A stretch of 64,000 bases of DNA from Vicingaceae bacterium (lineage in GTDB: Bacteria; Bacteroidota; Bacteroidia; Flavobacteriales_E; Vicingaceae): contig JAOKCF010000006.1 of NCBI GenBank assembly GCA_028245195.1, forward strand, positions 1 to 64,000, given 5' to 3'. Shown one piece after another: positions 43,768 to 52,922 of this stretch. A model generated the notes under the pieces. The model had not been told where the DNA came from and ran no database searches. It saw only the letters and a program-made list of their open reading frames with translations. A program made the position numbers and the translations under genes. Each line of letters begins with the position of its first letter. The stretch's first letter is position 1.

Positions 43768-45435
43768 TTAAAACAACCCTGAAATTGTTCCATTGCTGTC
43801 AATTTCTATTTTTTCAGCAGAAGGAGTAACTGGTAAACCAGGCATTCTTAGCATATTCCCTGCAATGGGAATGATAAAGCCAGCTCCAGCAGCAATTTCA
43901 AACTCTCGAATGTGGATGTCGAAATTTTCAGGTCGACCAATCAGTTTCTCATTATCGCTTAAGCTTTTTTGTGTTTTAGCCATACAAATGGGTAGCTTGC
44001 TATAACCCAGGTCTTCAAATCGTTCTAATTGGCATTTTGCTTTTACAGTAAGCACCACATTCTTTGCACCGTATATAGTTCTACAAATCTTTTCAATTTT
44101 TGTTAAGGGAGCATCCTCCAAGGTGTAAGTGGGAATAAAATTCTGTTTGCAAGATGCTGCAGCAGTAACCACTTTTTCAGCTAATTCAGTGCAACCCTTT
44201 CCACCATCAGCCCAGCCATAACTTAACGCTACAGGAACTCCCATTTTTTCGCAATGTGCATATACCGCTGCTTTTTCTGCTTCCGTATCACTGTTGAATG
44301 CATTTACAGAAACAACGACTGGTAAACCAAAACTTTGAATGCTCTCAATGTGCTTTTCCAAGTTCGGAATTCCTTTTTCTAGAGCATCTACATTTTCTTC
44401 AGTCAATTGATTTAGCGGCTGTCCTCCATGATATTTTAGTGCGCGAATGGTTGCCACAACCACAACTGCTTTCGGTGATAGACCAGCTTTTCTACACTTT
44501 ATATTTAAGAATTTTTCAGCACCTAAATCTGCAGCAAAACCAGCTTCAGTTACCACATAGTCACCTAAACTCATACCCATTTTGGTCGCAATAATGGAAT
44601 TGGTTCCTTGCGCAATATTGGCAAACGGACCTCCATGAATAATGGCCGGATTTCCTTCAAGCGTTTGTACCAAATTAGGATTAATCGCATTTTTTAACAA
44701 CACAGCAATTGCCCCTGAGGCGTTGAGGTCTCTTGCATATACAGCCTTTCCCTCAAAAGTATCTGCGACGTAAATATTGCCGCACATTTCTTGCAAGTTT
44801 TCAAGGTCTATACACAAACATAAAATGGCCATGATTTCGGAAGCAGCTGTAATATTAAAACTCGTCTCATTTGGAATTCCTCCTGCTTTTCCTCCTAATC
44901 CAGATATGATGTTTCGAAGGGAGCGATCGTTAATATCCATACAACGCTTCCAAATAACGGTTCTTGGGTCAATTCCTAAATTCCTGCTTTTACTTTGTAT
45001 ATTGTTGTCTATAAGTGCTGAAAGTAGGTTGTTTGCCGTACTAATCGCATGAAAATCTCCTGTAAAATGAAGGTTGATGTCGACCATGGGAATAACTTGA
45101 CTCCATCCACCACCGGCAGCGCCGCCCTTCATTCCAAATACAGGGCCTAAGCTAGGTTCTCTGAGCACAACAACTGATTTTTTACCAACGTGATTTAAAC
45201 CATCACTTAAGCCGATAGAAGTGGTCGTTTTTCCTTCACCAGCAGGAGTGGGAGTAATGGCGGTTACCAAAATCAGGTTACTTTGATCGATACTTTTTTC
45301 ATCGACTAAACTCAGCGGAAGTTTTGCCTTCTCATTACCGTAGTACTCCAGATTTTCTTCTTGGATATTTAGTGATTTTGCTACTTCTCTAATATGCTTG
45401 GCAGTAACTTTTTGTGCTATTTCTATATCAGTCAT
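43768..45435 (-). CDS. fhs: Formate-tetrahydrofolate ligase
   Basis: A 555-residue cytosolic ligase that makes 10-formyl-tetrahydrofolate from formate, ATP and tetrahydrofolate. It carries the P-loop PTPAGEGKTTTSIGL (near residue 65), the REPSLGPVFGMKGGAAGGG motif and the C-terminal GFIIPIAGNMLRMPGLP. Length matches the family (about 555). Together with FolD (62003) it covers entry of formate into the folate pool. It is the 3' gene of a minus-strand run with the PLP enzyme at 45508. Confidence 0.95.
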   Translation of the reverse strand: MTDIEIAQKVTAKHIREVAKSLNIQEENLEYYGNEKAKLPLSLVDEKSIDQSNLILVTAITPTPAGEGKTTTSIGLSDGLNHVGKKSVVVLREPSLGPVFGMKGGAAGGGWSQVIPMVDINLHFTGDFHAISTANNLLSALIDNNIQSKSRNLGIDPRTVIWKRCMDINDRSLRNIISGLGGKAGGIPNETSFNITAASEIMAILCLCIDLENLQEMCGNIYVADTFEGKAVYARDLNASGAIAVLLKNAINPNLVQTLEGNPAIIHGGPFANIAQGTNSIIATKMGMSLGDYVVTEAGFAADLGAEKFLNIKCRKAGLSPKAVVVVATIRALKYHGGQPLNQLTEENVDALEKGIPNLEKHIESIQSFGLPVVVSVNAFNSDTEAEKAAVYAHCEKMGVPVALSYGWADGGKGCTELAEKVVTAAASCKQNFIPTYTLEDAPLTKIEKICRTIYGAKNVVLTVKAKCQLERFEDLGYSKLPICMAKTQKSLSDNEKLIGRPENFDIHIREFEIAAGAGFIIPIAGNMLRMPGLPVTPSAEKIEIDSNGTISGLF

Positions 45436-45507
45436 ATCGTTTAATTTAGTTTTAAGAGTAGCTGCTAAGCATGCTATTTTTGGAGGCTTTCTAAACTTCG
45501 AAAAGAA

Positions 45508-47349
45508 TTAAATAGTTTTTGCAAAGTCTAAAAATACTTTTTTGTGCAGTTCTAGGTCCATATTAGCAGAAAGCGCAACACGTGCAATATAATCTTTGTC
45601 ACCTTCTTTGGTTGTTCCTTGAGTAGAGGTTGCAGGTATAGTCCAGTAACATCCTTTTAACTGGCCATAACTGACACAGTATTTACTTTCATTGGGAATT
45701 TCCGAAATCATTAAACCAATTAATTTGTGATTGAGTGCTCTTTTGTAAGCCTCTTTCTCCACGTCGGTATTACCTTTTGTTGGCAAATCAATTGAAAACA
45801 CAGAAGGGGTAAATCCTTGCTTTGCCAATTCTTCCGAAACAAAATTAATTTTTGCAGCAGGTAGTGTTTGCTTTATGAAATTCACAAAATCACGTGTATT
45901 CAAGTAGGCATCCTGAATTCTTTGATTCATGGAAGGCAATTGGTTTGCTAATATTTCATACTGAAGATCAGTAGCTTTATTATCGCAAAGCGCTAGGTGC
46001 AGTCTAATTTTCTCCATTAAAGCATTGCCTTTCTTGTTGGCTACACAATAACCTGCAGTACATTTTCCACCGCTTGGAAATTTTGACCCACTCGTATATG
46101 AAATGGCTCTAACGTTAGACAATATATCTGTTTCTCCTAAAAAGTGCACATTCGGGCAAAAGGTTTGGTCCAATATAAAAACCGGATCTATTGCTATTTG
46201 TCCATTTGCCGTTTTACGTTCTGCGCTTAATACATTTTTTAATGCCGTAAGGTCTGGAACTTCAACTCTTGGATTTGTTGGAATTTCTGCAATGATATAA
46301 GGTACTGCATCTTCATACGCTAATTTTGCTAAAACGGTGTCAATACTTTGAACCATGTCGTTTTCGCCATCAACAGCTAAATCAACCACTTCAACATGGT
46401 CGAGGCAGGCAGCGACTCTTCTCGCTTGGTCATTTGTTCCACCATAACAATTTGTAGGAACAATAAATTTAATAGCCTTCCCTTTATGTTTATCAAGCGC
46501 ATAATGGATTAGACCCATCATGATAGCATATTGAATAGATAGTCCGCTAGAACCAACCAATCCTCCAATTTCACCTGTAATGGTATAAATGGATTCTGAA
46601 ACCAACCAATGGTTGATTAATACATTTGTATCCACTACCTCAAAAGGTGACTGATTAATTAAAGACGTTAATGCAATCAGTGAATTTGCAGGTGTCATTG
46701 CAATCGTCTCTCTTCTTCTCACATGTAGAATGTCAGAAATGTAACTTTCGTTTGACTTGCCATTTACTGCTAACACGCTTCCTAAGTTGGGAAGTAGGTT
46801 AATGTAAAAGTCAATTCCACTATTGAGATCAATTGAACCGATTTCATTTTGTTGCGAAACAAAGATGTTAGAACCGTCAAATTCTGGAAGTTGCTCAGTA
46901 TTTTCAACTTTTTTAAGATTAAAGTTGTAGCCATAGACCTTGCGCACTACTTCGGCGTCAAAAAAATCGGCTAAATCTTCTGTGTAAATGATTTGAGTGT
47001 TTTTCTTATCGAATAAATTTTTTCTTAGAATAGATAAAATAGGAACTGTAGCAGAAGAAAAGCTGATTACATTTTCTGTATTTAAGTGATTGAGTTTTGC
47101 AATTCCCCACTCTAATAAACATGAAAGAGGATGCCCTAGTCGAATGTAATCGTAGGCAGTAGGAATTTTATTGAGTGACGATGAATCAGAATTGTTGGCT
47201 TCATATAATTTTTCAAACTCATCTAAAAATTCAGTTTTAGCTAACTTTTCATTATAAATGTCTAATCGGTGAGTTGTTAAACCCAGCCATCCTTTTGGCA
47301 TATTGTCTACTACCGCTTTAAGGTAATCAAGCATTCTTTCGTTTTCCAT
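45508..47349 (-). CDS. Large Cys/Met-metabolism PLP-dependent enzyme
   Basis: A 613-residue protein with the fold of cystathionine gamma-synthase/lyase enzymes (PF01053), about 200 residues longer than the usual ~400, with an extra helical N-terminal region. The PLP lysine is in YTSGSKFPSGGK (residue 423), and IAEIPTNPRVEVPDL and ILDQTFCPN are the usual cofactor Asp neighbourhood. SSG and CYGGTNDQARR are further conserved points. The substrate could be a cysteine, methionine or homoserine derivative; nothing here decides it. ATG 47349 or 47337 may be the start. It sits 72 bases upstream of fhs. Confidence 0.78.
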   Translation of the reverse strand: MENERMLDYLKAVVDNMPKGWLGLTTHRLDIYNEKLAKTEFLDEFEKLYEANNSDSSSLNKIPTAYDYIRLGHPLSCLLEWGIAKLNHLNTENVISFSSATVPILSILRKNLFDKKNTQIIYTEDLADFFDAEVVRKVYGYNFNLKKVENTEQLPEFDGSNIFVSQQNEIGSIDLNSGIDFYINLLPNLGSVLAVNGKSNESYISDILHVRRRETIAMTPANSLIALTSLINQSPFEVVDTNVLINHWLVSESIYTITGEIGGLVGSSGLSIQYAIMMGLIHYALDKHKGKAIKFIVPTNCYGGTNDQARRVAACLDHVEVVDLAVDGENDMVQSIDTVLAKLAYEDAVPYIIAEIPTNPRVEVPDLTALKNVLSAERKTANGQIAIDPVFILDQTFCPNVHFLGETDILSNVRAISYTSGSKFPSGGKCTAGYCVANKKGNALMEKIRLHLALCDNKATDLQYEILANQLPSMNQRIQDAYLNTRDFVNFIKQTLPAAKINFVSEELAKQGFTPSVFSIDLPTKGNTDVEKEAYKRALNHKLIGLMISEIPNESKYCVSYGQLKGCYWTIPATSTQGTTKEGDKDYIARVALSANMDLELHKKVFLDFAKTI

Positions 47350-47404
47350 AATTTCTGTTGATAGGCCGTTAATTTACATTAATGGAATATATCTTCAAAG
47401 AAAT

Positions 47405-47722
47405 TTACTCCTTCAAGATTTCCTCGGCAATTTTTTGTGCGTCCTTGCAATATTGATCATCGCCTTGTAGGTTCCATTTGCCTGTTTTTTCAATGTAAAA
47501 TCGAACAGTTTTCTCTACAACTTCCGAATAACCTCCATAAGATTCTAGCGTGCTTTGCACCTCTTTTATATAGTCAGCATTGCTCAACTCTTCGGTTAAA
47601 ACTAATTTCCACAATCTGTTAATGCGTTTAGATTTCTCTTTATAACTTGGGCTTTCGGTTTTATAAGCCATTAAAAAAAGGGAAAGTGCTTTTGCTTCGG
47701 GTGTTGGCTTGTTTGATTTCAT
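47405..47722 (-). CDS. Hypothetical protein, 105 residues
   Basis: I do not recognise this family. It is a soluble, lysine- and glutamate-rich, mostly helical protein with no signal peptide (MKSNKPTPEAKALSLFLMAY). It is 55 bases upstream of the PLP enzyme on the same strand and may be in the same transcript. The codon use and unbroken frame look like a real gene. Confidence 0.65.
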   Translation of the reverse strand: MKSNKPTPEAKALSLFLMAYKTESPSYKEKSKRINRLWKLVLTEELSNADYIKEVQSTLESYGGYSEVVEKTVRFYIEKTGKWNLQGDDQYCKDAQKIAEEILKE

Positions 47723-47830
47723 CTTCTTGCTATTTCTGTAAATGTAATGTTATCCAATCATTCTATTCTTATAAAAAAGTTGATTGGAGATGAGTTGAAC
47801 ATATTTCCTTAGAATTTGTAAATTATATGT

Positions 47831-48253
47831 ATGAAAATCACACTAAGATCAAAAGTACCTTGCGCTCTAGAGACAGTTCAAAACAGGTTCGATGGTGAAT
47901 TATTTAAATATTTACTGCTGCCTGGTGCTCAATTGATTGCGTTTGGTGGGTCAACAAAAGGAGATATTGTGCACCTTAAGTTACCGCTCGCTGGGGAATG
48001 GATTAGTGAAATAACAGAAAACGGAAAGTCTGAGGATAGTATTTACTTCATTGATGAAGGAAGAAAGTTGCCTTTTCCGTTAAAAAGCTGGAAACACAAG
48101 CACATTTTGACAGCTTCAGGAGAACATACCATTATTGAAGATAACATGAGTTTTTCTTCTGGGAATATCATTTTTGATGCTCTTATTTACCCTGTATTAC
48201 TACTTTCATTTTTACCTAGAGTATGGCAATACAAGAGCTATTTCAAGAGCTAA
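47831..48253 (+). CDS. SRPBCC-fold protein, 140 residues
   Basis: A small soluble protein of the ligand-binding SRPBCC (START-like) superfamily. The typical pattern is an N-terminal strand with KVPCALETVQNRFDGELFKYL, a middle sheet (GDIVHLKLPLAGEWISEI) and the conserved W-H/HTIIEDNMSF segment before the last helix. Similar proteins resemble uncharacterised COG4276-type proteins. Ligand unknown. It reads away from the minus-strand cluster; no partner gene is obvious. Confidence 0.65.
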   Translation: MKITLRSKVPCALETVQNRFDGELFKYLLLPGAQLIAFGGSTKGDIVHLKLPLAGEWISEITENGKSEDSIYFIDEGRKLPFPLKSWKHKHILTASGEHTIIEDNMSFSSGNIIFDALIYPVLLLSFLPRVWQYKSYFKS

Positions 48254-48422
48254 GATTTTTCTATTGCTTTTGAACTCTTGTTTATTTCAAAATACGCCTC
48301 TGATATAGGAGAGGGCATATGTGATTAAATGTTCAAAATAGTTAGCAAGAATTTTCTATTTCCCATGCAAATCCCTACCTTGTTTTTTCAAATAAGGCAT
48401 TTGTCCTGAACAATTATATACC

Positions 48423-48557
48423 ATGATAAAGCAAACAATTACTGCACTTCTAATCTTCTTCGCTTTTGCAGTTCAAAGTCAAAATCAGCCCATTTCAGAT
48501 ACTACCTTAACTGCTTAAAAATATAACAGTGCTATTAAAAAGAACCCAGCTAATTAG
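48423..48557 (+). pseudogene. Remnant of an exported TPR-like protein
   Basis: From ATG 48423 there is a clean signal peptide (MIKQTITALLIFFAFAVQSQ) but TAA at 48516-48518 ends it after 31 residues. The same frame continues KYNSAIKKNPAN, which has the pattern of the second helix and turn of a tetratricopeptide repeat (Y-AI--NP), and stops at TAG 48555-48557; beyond that LLYQRN and further stops follow. Nothing else coding is seen in the 48254-48682 gap. Family assignment to TPR rests on one short motif. Confidence 0.55.
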
Positions 48558-48682
48558 TTATTATACCAACGGAATTTCTCCCGTATTCTTTAACCTTTTC
48601 GGCTATGGATAGCTCAAATATTTTGAATTTATTTCTGTTAATATTTCTCCTCTTTTCTATTTCTAATGCTATGTTATAGTTT

Positions 48683-48690
48683 TATCTTTG
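48683..48690 (+). promoter_or_regulatory. Promoter -7 element of guaA
   Basis: TATCTTTG, an exact TAnnTTTG match only 5 bases before the guaA ATG at 48696. The -7 consensus predicts a transcript starting at or next to that ATG, suggesting a leaderless mRNA. It also excludes the in-frame ATG at 48666, which would lie upstream of the promoter. Confidence 0.55.
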
Positions 48691-48695
48691 TCGCC

Positions 48696-50228
48696 ATGCA
48701 AAAGAAGATTATCATTATAGATTTTGGCTCTCAATACACCCAATTAATTGGGCGGAGAGTGCGCGAATTGAATGTTTATTCAGAAATTCATCCGTATAAT
48801 AAGTTACCTGAATTTGACGAAGCTGTGAAAGGAGTGATTCTTTCAGGAAGTCCTTTTTCTGTGCTCGATCAAAAAGCTCCACAATTCGATTTCGATTTGA
48901 TGAAGGGTAAAATCCCATTGTTGGGCGTTTGTTACGGAGCACAATACATGTCACACACATTTGGTGGTAATGTTGCTCCTTCAAACACTAGAGAGTACGG
49001 TAGAGCAAACTTAAATTTTGTAGACAACTCAAATGTGTTAATGAAAGGCGTTTCATTGAATTCTCAAGTGTGGATGTCGCACGGAGATACCATCAATACC
49101 ATACCAGATAATTTTCAGTTAGTTGCAAGTACTCAAGATGTTAAAGTAGCGGCCTTTCAATTGAAAAATGAACAAACCTTTGGAATTCAATTTCATCCAG
49201 AGGTATACCACAGCACAGACGGATTACAGTTGCTTAAAAACTTTATAGTTGATGTATGTGCTTGCGAACAATCTTGGACGCCTGACGCTTTCGCGGAAAC
49301 GACCATAGAGAAGTTAAAAAAGCAAATTGGGAACGACAAAGTGGTACTTGGTTTAAGTGGAGGGGTAGATTCTACAGTATCTGCAATGCTATTGCACAAT
49401 GCAATTGGTAAGAACTTGTATTGCATTTTTGTAGACAATGGTTTGCTGCGAAAAAATGAATTTGAATCTGTTTTAGATCAATACAAATATTTAGGGTTAA
49501 ACATAAAAGGAGTGGATGCAAAAGACAGGTTTCTTTCTGCGTTGGCAGGAGAATCTGATCCAGAAACAAAACGTAAAGCCATTGGTAGAGTATTTATAGA
49601 AGTATTCGACGATGAAGCGCACGCTGTGAAAGACGTAAAATGGTTAGGTCAAGGAACAATATATCCCGATGTAATTGAATCGGTTTCTGCTACGGGCGGT
49701 CCTTCAGCAACTATTAAATCACATCACAACGTTGGTGGGTTACCAGACTTTATGAAGTTAAGTGTGGTGGAGCCTTTGCGTTTGCTGTTTAAAGATGAAG
49801 TGAGAAGAGTAGGAGCTTCCTTAGGACTAAGTAAGGACCTTTTAGGTCGTCATCCTTTTCCAGGTCCTGGATTAGCAATTCGTATTCTTGGAGACATTAC
49901 CGGAGAAAAGGTACGGATCTTGCAAGAAGTGGATGCAATATTCATTAATGGATTGAAAGCAGACGGACTATACGACGAAGTGTGGCAAGCAGGAGCAATT
50001 CTTTTGCCGGTGCAATCAGTTGGCGTCATGGGAGACGAAAGAACGTACGAACAAGCAGTTGCTTTGCGTGCTGTAAGTTCTACAGATGGAATGACAGCCG
50101 ATTGGAGTCATTTGCCTTATGAGTTTTTAGCGAAGGTTTCAAATCAAATAATCAATAAGGTGAAAGGAGTAAATCGAGTAGTTTACGACATTAGTAGTAA
50201 ACCACCTGCAACAATAGAATGGGAGTAA
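48696..50228 (+). CDS. guaA: GMP synthase (glutamine-hydrolysing)
   Basis: A 510-residue enzyme converting XMP to GMP. The class I glutamine amidotransferase domain holds the nucleophile in [14 protein letters not shown] (Cys near residue 78) and FQFHPEV-type [11 protein letters not shown]; the ATP pyrophosphatase domain begins [16 protein letters not shown] (near residue 222) and ends in the dimerisation domain with PPATIEWE. Length is normal (about 510). ATG 48696 is chosen because the family begins directly with [12 protein letters not shown] and because the promoter lies between 48666 and 48696. The next gene starts 1 base after the stop. Confidence 0.95.
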   Translation: MQKKIIIIDFGSQYTQLIGRRVRELNVYSEIHPYNKLPEFDEAVKGVILSGSPFSVLDQKAPQFDFDLMKGKIPLLGVCYGAQYMSHTFGGNVAPSNTREYGRANLNFVDNSNVLMKGVSLNSQVWMSHGDTINTIPDNFQLVASTQDVKVAAFQLKNEQTFGIQFHPEVYHSTDGLQLLKNFIVDVCACEQSWTPDAFAETTIEKLKKQIGNDKVVLGLSGGVDSTVSAMLLHNAIGKNLYCIFVDNGLLRKNEFESVLDQYKYLGLNIKGVDAKDRFLSALAGESDPETKRKAIGRVFIEVFDDEAHAVKDVKWLGQGTIYPDVIESVSATGGPSATIKSHHNVGGLPDFMKLSVVEPLRLLFKDEVRRVGASLGLSKDLLGRHPFPGPGLAIRILGDITGEKVRILQEVDAIFINGLKADGLYDEVWQAGAILLPVQSVGVMGDERTYEQAVALRAVSSTDGMTADWSHLPYEFLAKVSNQIINKVKGVNRVVYDISSKPPATIEWE

Positions 50229-50229
50229 C

Positions 50230-52050
50230 ATGAGGTATTTATTGGTTTTTCTTTTTGTAAGTTGTTCCTTTTTAAGTTTCGCGCAAGAAACCCAAAAAGA
50301 AGAATTGGTAGTACATAAAATAGGAGGGAAAGAATATTATATTCACGTTGTAGATACTGGAAATACCTTGTTTGCCATTAGCAGAAAATACGCTATCCCT
50401 CGAGTAGAAATTTTAAAGGCAAACCCCAGATTAACTGAGATTCTAACGTTGGGTGATCGACTAATAATTCCGCTTGATAAAATTACCCGCAGAAATTTAG
50501 ACGAAGCACCGGATATTGATGGCAACTTTCTCATACATGAAGTGCAGAAGAAGAATACATTATACTCTATTGCAAAGGAATACAATGTTGAAATAAATGA
50601 CATTATTGTTGCAAACCCCGAAATAGAAGACGGGTTAAAGAAGGGAGCAAAAATTAAGATTCCAGTTGCAAAAATTAAAAGTTCATTAGGAGAAAAAGAG
50701 TATGTGGTACCTGCTGCAGCAAGTCCATATGTAACGCATAAAGTAGAGCCAAAAGAAACACTCTACTCACTAAGTAAGCTATACAACGTTACTATAGATT
50801 CAATTAGCTTGGTTAATAATGGCTTAGTAGGCGGATTGAAAGAAAACGACCTCATTAATATTCCCATTTTAAAGAATTACAAAAAGATGGTAATTCAAGC
50901 CATTGAAGATGTGGCGTTTGATAGTTCGGCAGTTAAAAGGTCTTATAAAGTATCTGTTCTGCTACCTTTTTATATAGACCTAATGGATTCATATAATAAT
51001 TTAGGATACAGACAGTCGCAAAAAGTAAGCAAAGACTTGTTCAACAAAGCACAGTACGCTATTGACTTTTACCAAGGGTTCAAGTTGGCCGCTCAAGAAA
51101 AAGCAGATCAAGGATTGAATTTAGAATTGGGGGTCTTTGATACAGGAAAGGACAGCACTACGGTCACAGAAATTATCAATTCCAATAAATTGGACGGTAC
51201 TGATTTGTTAGTTGGGCCGCTGTTTTTGAGCAATTTCTTACAAGTAGCAGATTATGCTAAACGGAATAAAATCAACATTGTTTCACCTGTAAAATTGAGC
51301 AACAAAGTTTTATTGGGGAATAGCTACGTGAGTAAGGTGGCAACAAGTGAACCCATTCAAACAAGGTTTTTAGGTCAATACATATATGACTCCCTTCGAT
51401 TTAGTAACCTACTAGTTGTCTATCCCGATAAGTTTCAAGATAGGAAACGAATCGAAGTATTGAAGAAGCAAATTAAAACTTCAGCAGAGGCAAATCAAGA
51501 TACTACAAGAATGTCGCCATTGCGAGAAGTATTTTGGAATCCTAAAGACGTAGATGGCATTAAATCTAAATTGAAAGAAGATGAACTCAACGTTATTTTA
51601 GCTCCGAGCTCAGATCAGTCATTTGTCACTCGATTGCTCACTTCGCTAAATATGATGGGTAATTATAAATTTAAGGTGGTTGGTCTCGAGACGTGGCAGA
51701 ATTTTGAAAACATTGAAATTGATTATTTACACAACTTGAACGTTCATTTAATTACGTCAGAGTTTATTGATAAAGACAACCCGGATAACGTAGACTTTAT
51801 TCAAAGATTTAACGACACCTATGAGACGATGCCTTCGGACTTCTCTTACTTAGGGTATGATGTGGCTTCTTACTATTTGAATTTATTACAAGTAAGTGGG
51901 GCAAATTTCGAAATAATGCTACCGACCGAAAAAATGCAAGGTTTAAGCCGTAAATTCCATTTTGTTAAAACAGGAATTGAAAGCGGTTTTGAAAACCATT
52001 CGACCTACATTGTTCGCTACCAAGACTATGAGTTAGTAAAAGTTCATTAA
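50230..52050 (+). CDS. LysM-repeat plus periplasmic-binding-protein-like fusion
   Basis: A 606-residue exported protein. Signal peptide to LSFAQ (near residue 19). Three LysM modules follow (about residues 35-80, 95-140, 165-215), each with the DTGNTLFAISRKYAIP / KNTLYSIAKEYNVE / KETLYSLSKLYNVT pattern, which bind peptidoglycan. From about residue 235 the fold is that of a type 1 periplasmic-binding protein (LLPFYIDLMDSYN, LVGPLFLSNFLQVADYA, VGLETWQNFENIEID), as in LivJ-like proteins. It probably anchors or senses a ligand at the cell wall; actual role unknown. It directly follows guaA (1-base gap). Confidence 0.8.
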   Translation: MRYLLVFLFVSCSFLSFAQETQKEELVVHKIGGKEYYIHVVDTGNTLFAISRKYAIPRVEILKANPRLTEILTLGDRLIIPLDKITRRNLDEAPDIDGNFLIHEVQKKNTLYSIAKEYNVEINDIIVANPEIEDGLKKGAKIKIPVAKIKSSLGEKEYVVPAAASPYVTHKVEPKETLYSLSKLYNVTIDSISLVNNGLVGGLKENDLINIPILKNYKKMVIQAIEDVAFDSSAVKRSYKVSVLLPFYIDLMDSYNNLGYRQSQKVSKDLFNKAQYAIDFYQGFKLAAQEKADQGLNLELGVFDTGKDSTTVTEIINSNKLDGTDLLVGPLFLSNFLQVADYAKRNKINIVSPVKLSNKVLLGNSYVSKVATSEPIQTRFLGQYIYDSLRFSNLLVVYPDKFQDRKRIEVLKKQIKTSAEANQDTTRMSPLREVFWNPKDVDGIKSKLKEDELNVILAPSSDQSFVTRLLTSLNMMGNYKFKVVGLETWQNFENIEIDYLHNLNVHLITSEFIDKDNPDNVDFIQRFNDTYETMPSDFSYLGYDVASYYLNLLQVSGANFEIMLPTEKMQGLSRKFHFVKTGIESGFENHSTYIVRYQDYELVKVH

Positions 52051-52064
52051 GTAATAGGTACATC

Positions 52065-52097
52065 AATATATGTTGAAGAAACATGTCAACATATATT
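52065..52097. repeat. Perfect inverted repeat after the LysM gene
   Basis: AATATATGTTGA (52065-52076) and its exact complement TCAACATATATT (52086-52097) enclose a 9-nt loop. It lacks a proper T tract on the plus strand, so it may be a weak terminator or a protein-binding site. The following 52098-52362 contains one smaller hairpin (AGCCATT/AATGGCT) and no gene I can support. Confidence 0.55.
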
Positions 52098-52362
52098 AAT
52101 GGTCTTCTTTATACTATGTAACTTATTGAATTACAGCCATTAATAATGGCTATTGGTAAGCCACGCTGGAAAGTATGGCTTTTTTGCAACAAACTTTATT
52201 CCTCAATCGTCCCATTCTCAAAGGCCTTATAATTTACGATTTTTTTTGCCACTCATCCTAAAGGATATAAAATATTTTAAGATCAAAATTCTGATAATGA
52301 GAAATATAAATCTTAAAGTATTTCCGCTTATACTACTATGCAATGCAAATTACTATATGGTG

Positions 52363-52370
52363 TAAATTTG
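52363..52370 (+). promoter_or_regulatory. Promoter -7 element of a decayed gene
   Basis: TAAATTTG, an exact TAnnTTTG match 25 bases before ATG 52395. It suggests the broken gene behind it still has a promoter. Confidence 0.5.
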
Positions 52371-52394
52371 CTAGTGTAATTAAAACCAATACAC

Positions 52395-52901
52395 ATGAAA
52401 ACTATAATCTTAAACATCTCATTTTAAATAGGGTCAATTAGTATGACTGCAACTTCTTTTGCCAAAGGCGGAGATACAAACATGAAAACAATTGAAATAA
52501 ATTTTGTTACTGCTAAAAAGCTAGCCTATTTAAAAACACATTATTTAAATTTTGATCTGTCCAATTTTTGCAATTACCTAGAAAATATAAATCCTAAAAA
52601 AGCTGATGGAGTTTACCGCAGTCCGGATGGAAGACATGTAATAGCCTTAATTAAGAACAATGAAAAAGGACACGACTTTATAGGTGTTGTATGTTCAGCA
52701 GATAATTCTTAGCGGAAAAGAGGAGAGGTAAAGTTTAACTTCGTGTTAGGCGATAACAATGAATTGAATGGCTACTATTATGATAGCTCAGGAGAATACG
52801 TTCCAGTTAGTTTTACTATCGACTGTGATAGCCTAAAAACAAATAGATTAATTAAGGTAGATGTGCAAAAAATTAAAGCCACGACAGTTGCGTGGCTTTA
52901 A
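52395..52901 (+). pseudogene. Small exported protein, two in-frame stops
   Basis: In one frame: MKTIILNISF, TAA at 52425-52427, IGSISMTATSFAKG (which completes a signal peptide if the stop was Leu, TTA), an open stretch with VYRSPDGRHVIALIKNNEKG, TAG at 52710-52712, then RKRGEVKFNFVLGDNNELNG through to TAA at 52899-52901. The continuity of coding-like sequence across both stops indicates an intact gene of about 168 codons that has decayed. I recognise no family. The last codons run into the minus-strand terminator. The open part 52443-52712 would start inside the signal peptide. Confidence 0.7.
52875..52899 (-). terminator. Rho-independent terminator of the ftsK-lolA operon
   Basis: A 9-bp stem AAAGCCACG/CGTGGCTTT with 7-nt loop is followed on the minus strand by AATTTTTTG. 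It lies 24 bases after the LolA-like stop codon. Confidence 0.85.
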
Positions 52902-52922
52902 AATAAAATACGTTTGTAGAAT

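Noticed and set aside
48666-48695. Upstream ATG of guaA
   Set aside because: It lies before the promoter element and adds residues absent from the family.
52153-52365. 70-codon frame between the LysM gene and the decayed exported protein
   Set aside because: Low-complexity, no signal, no family, and it ends in the promoter of the next gene.
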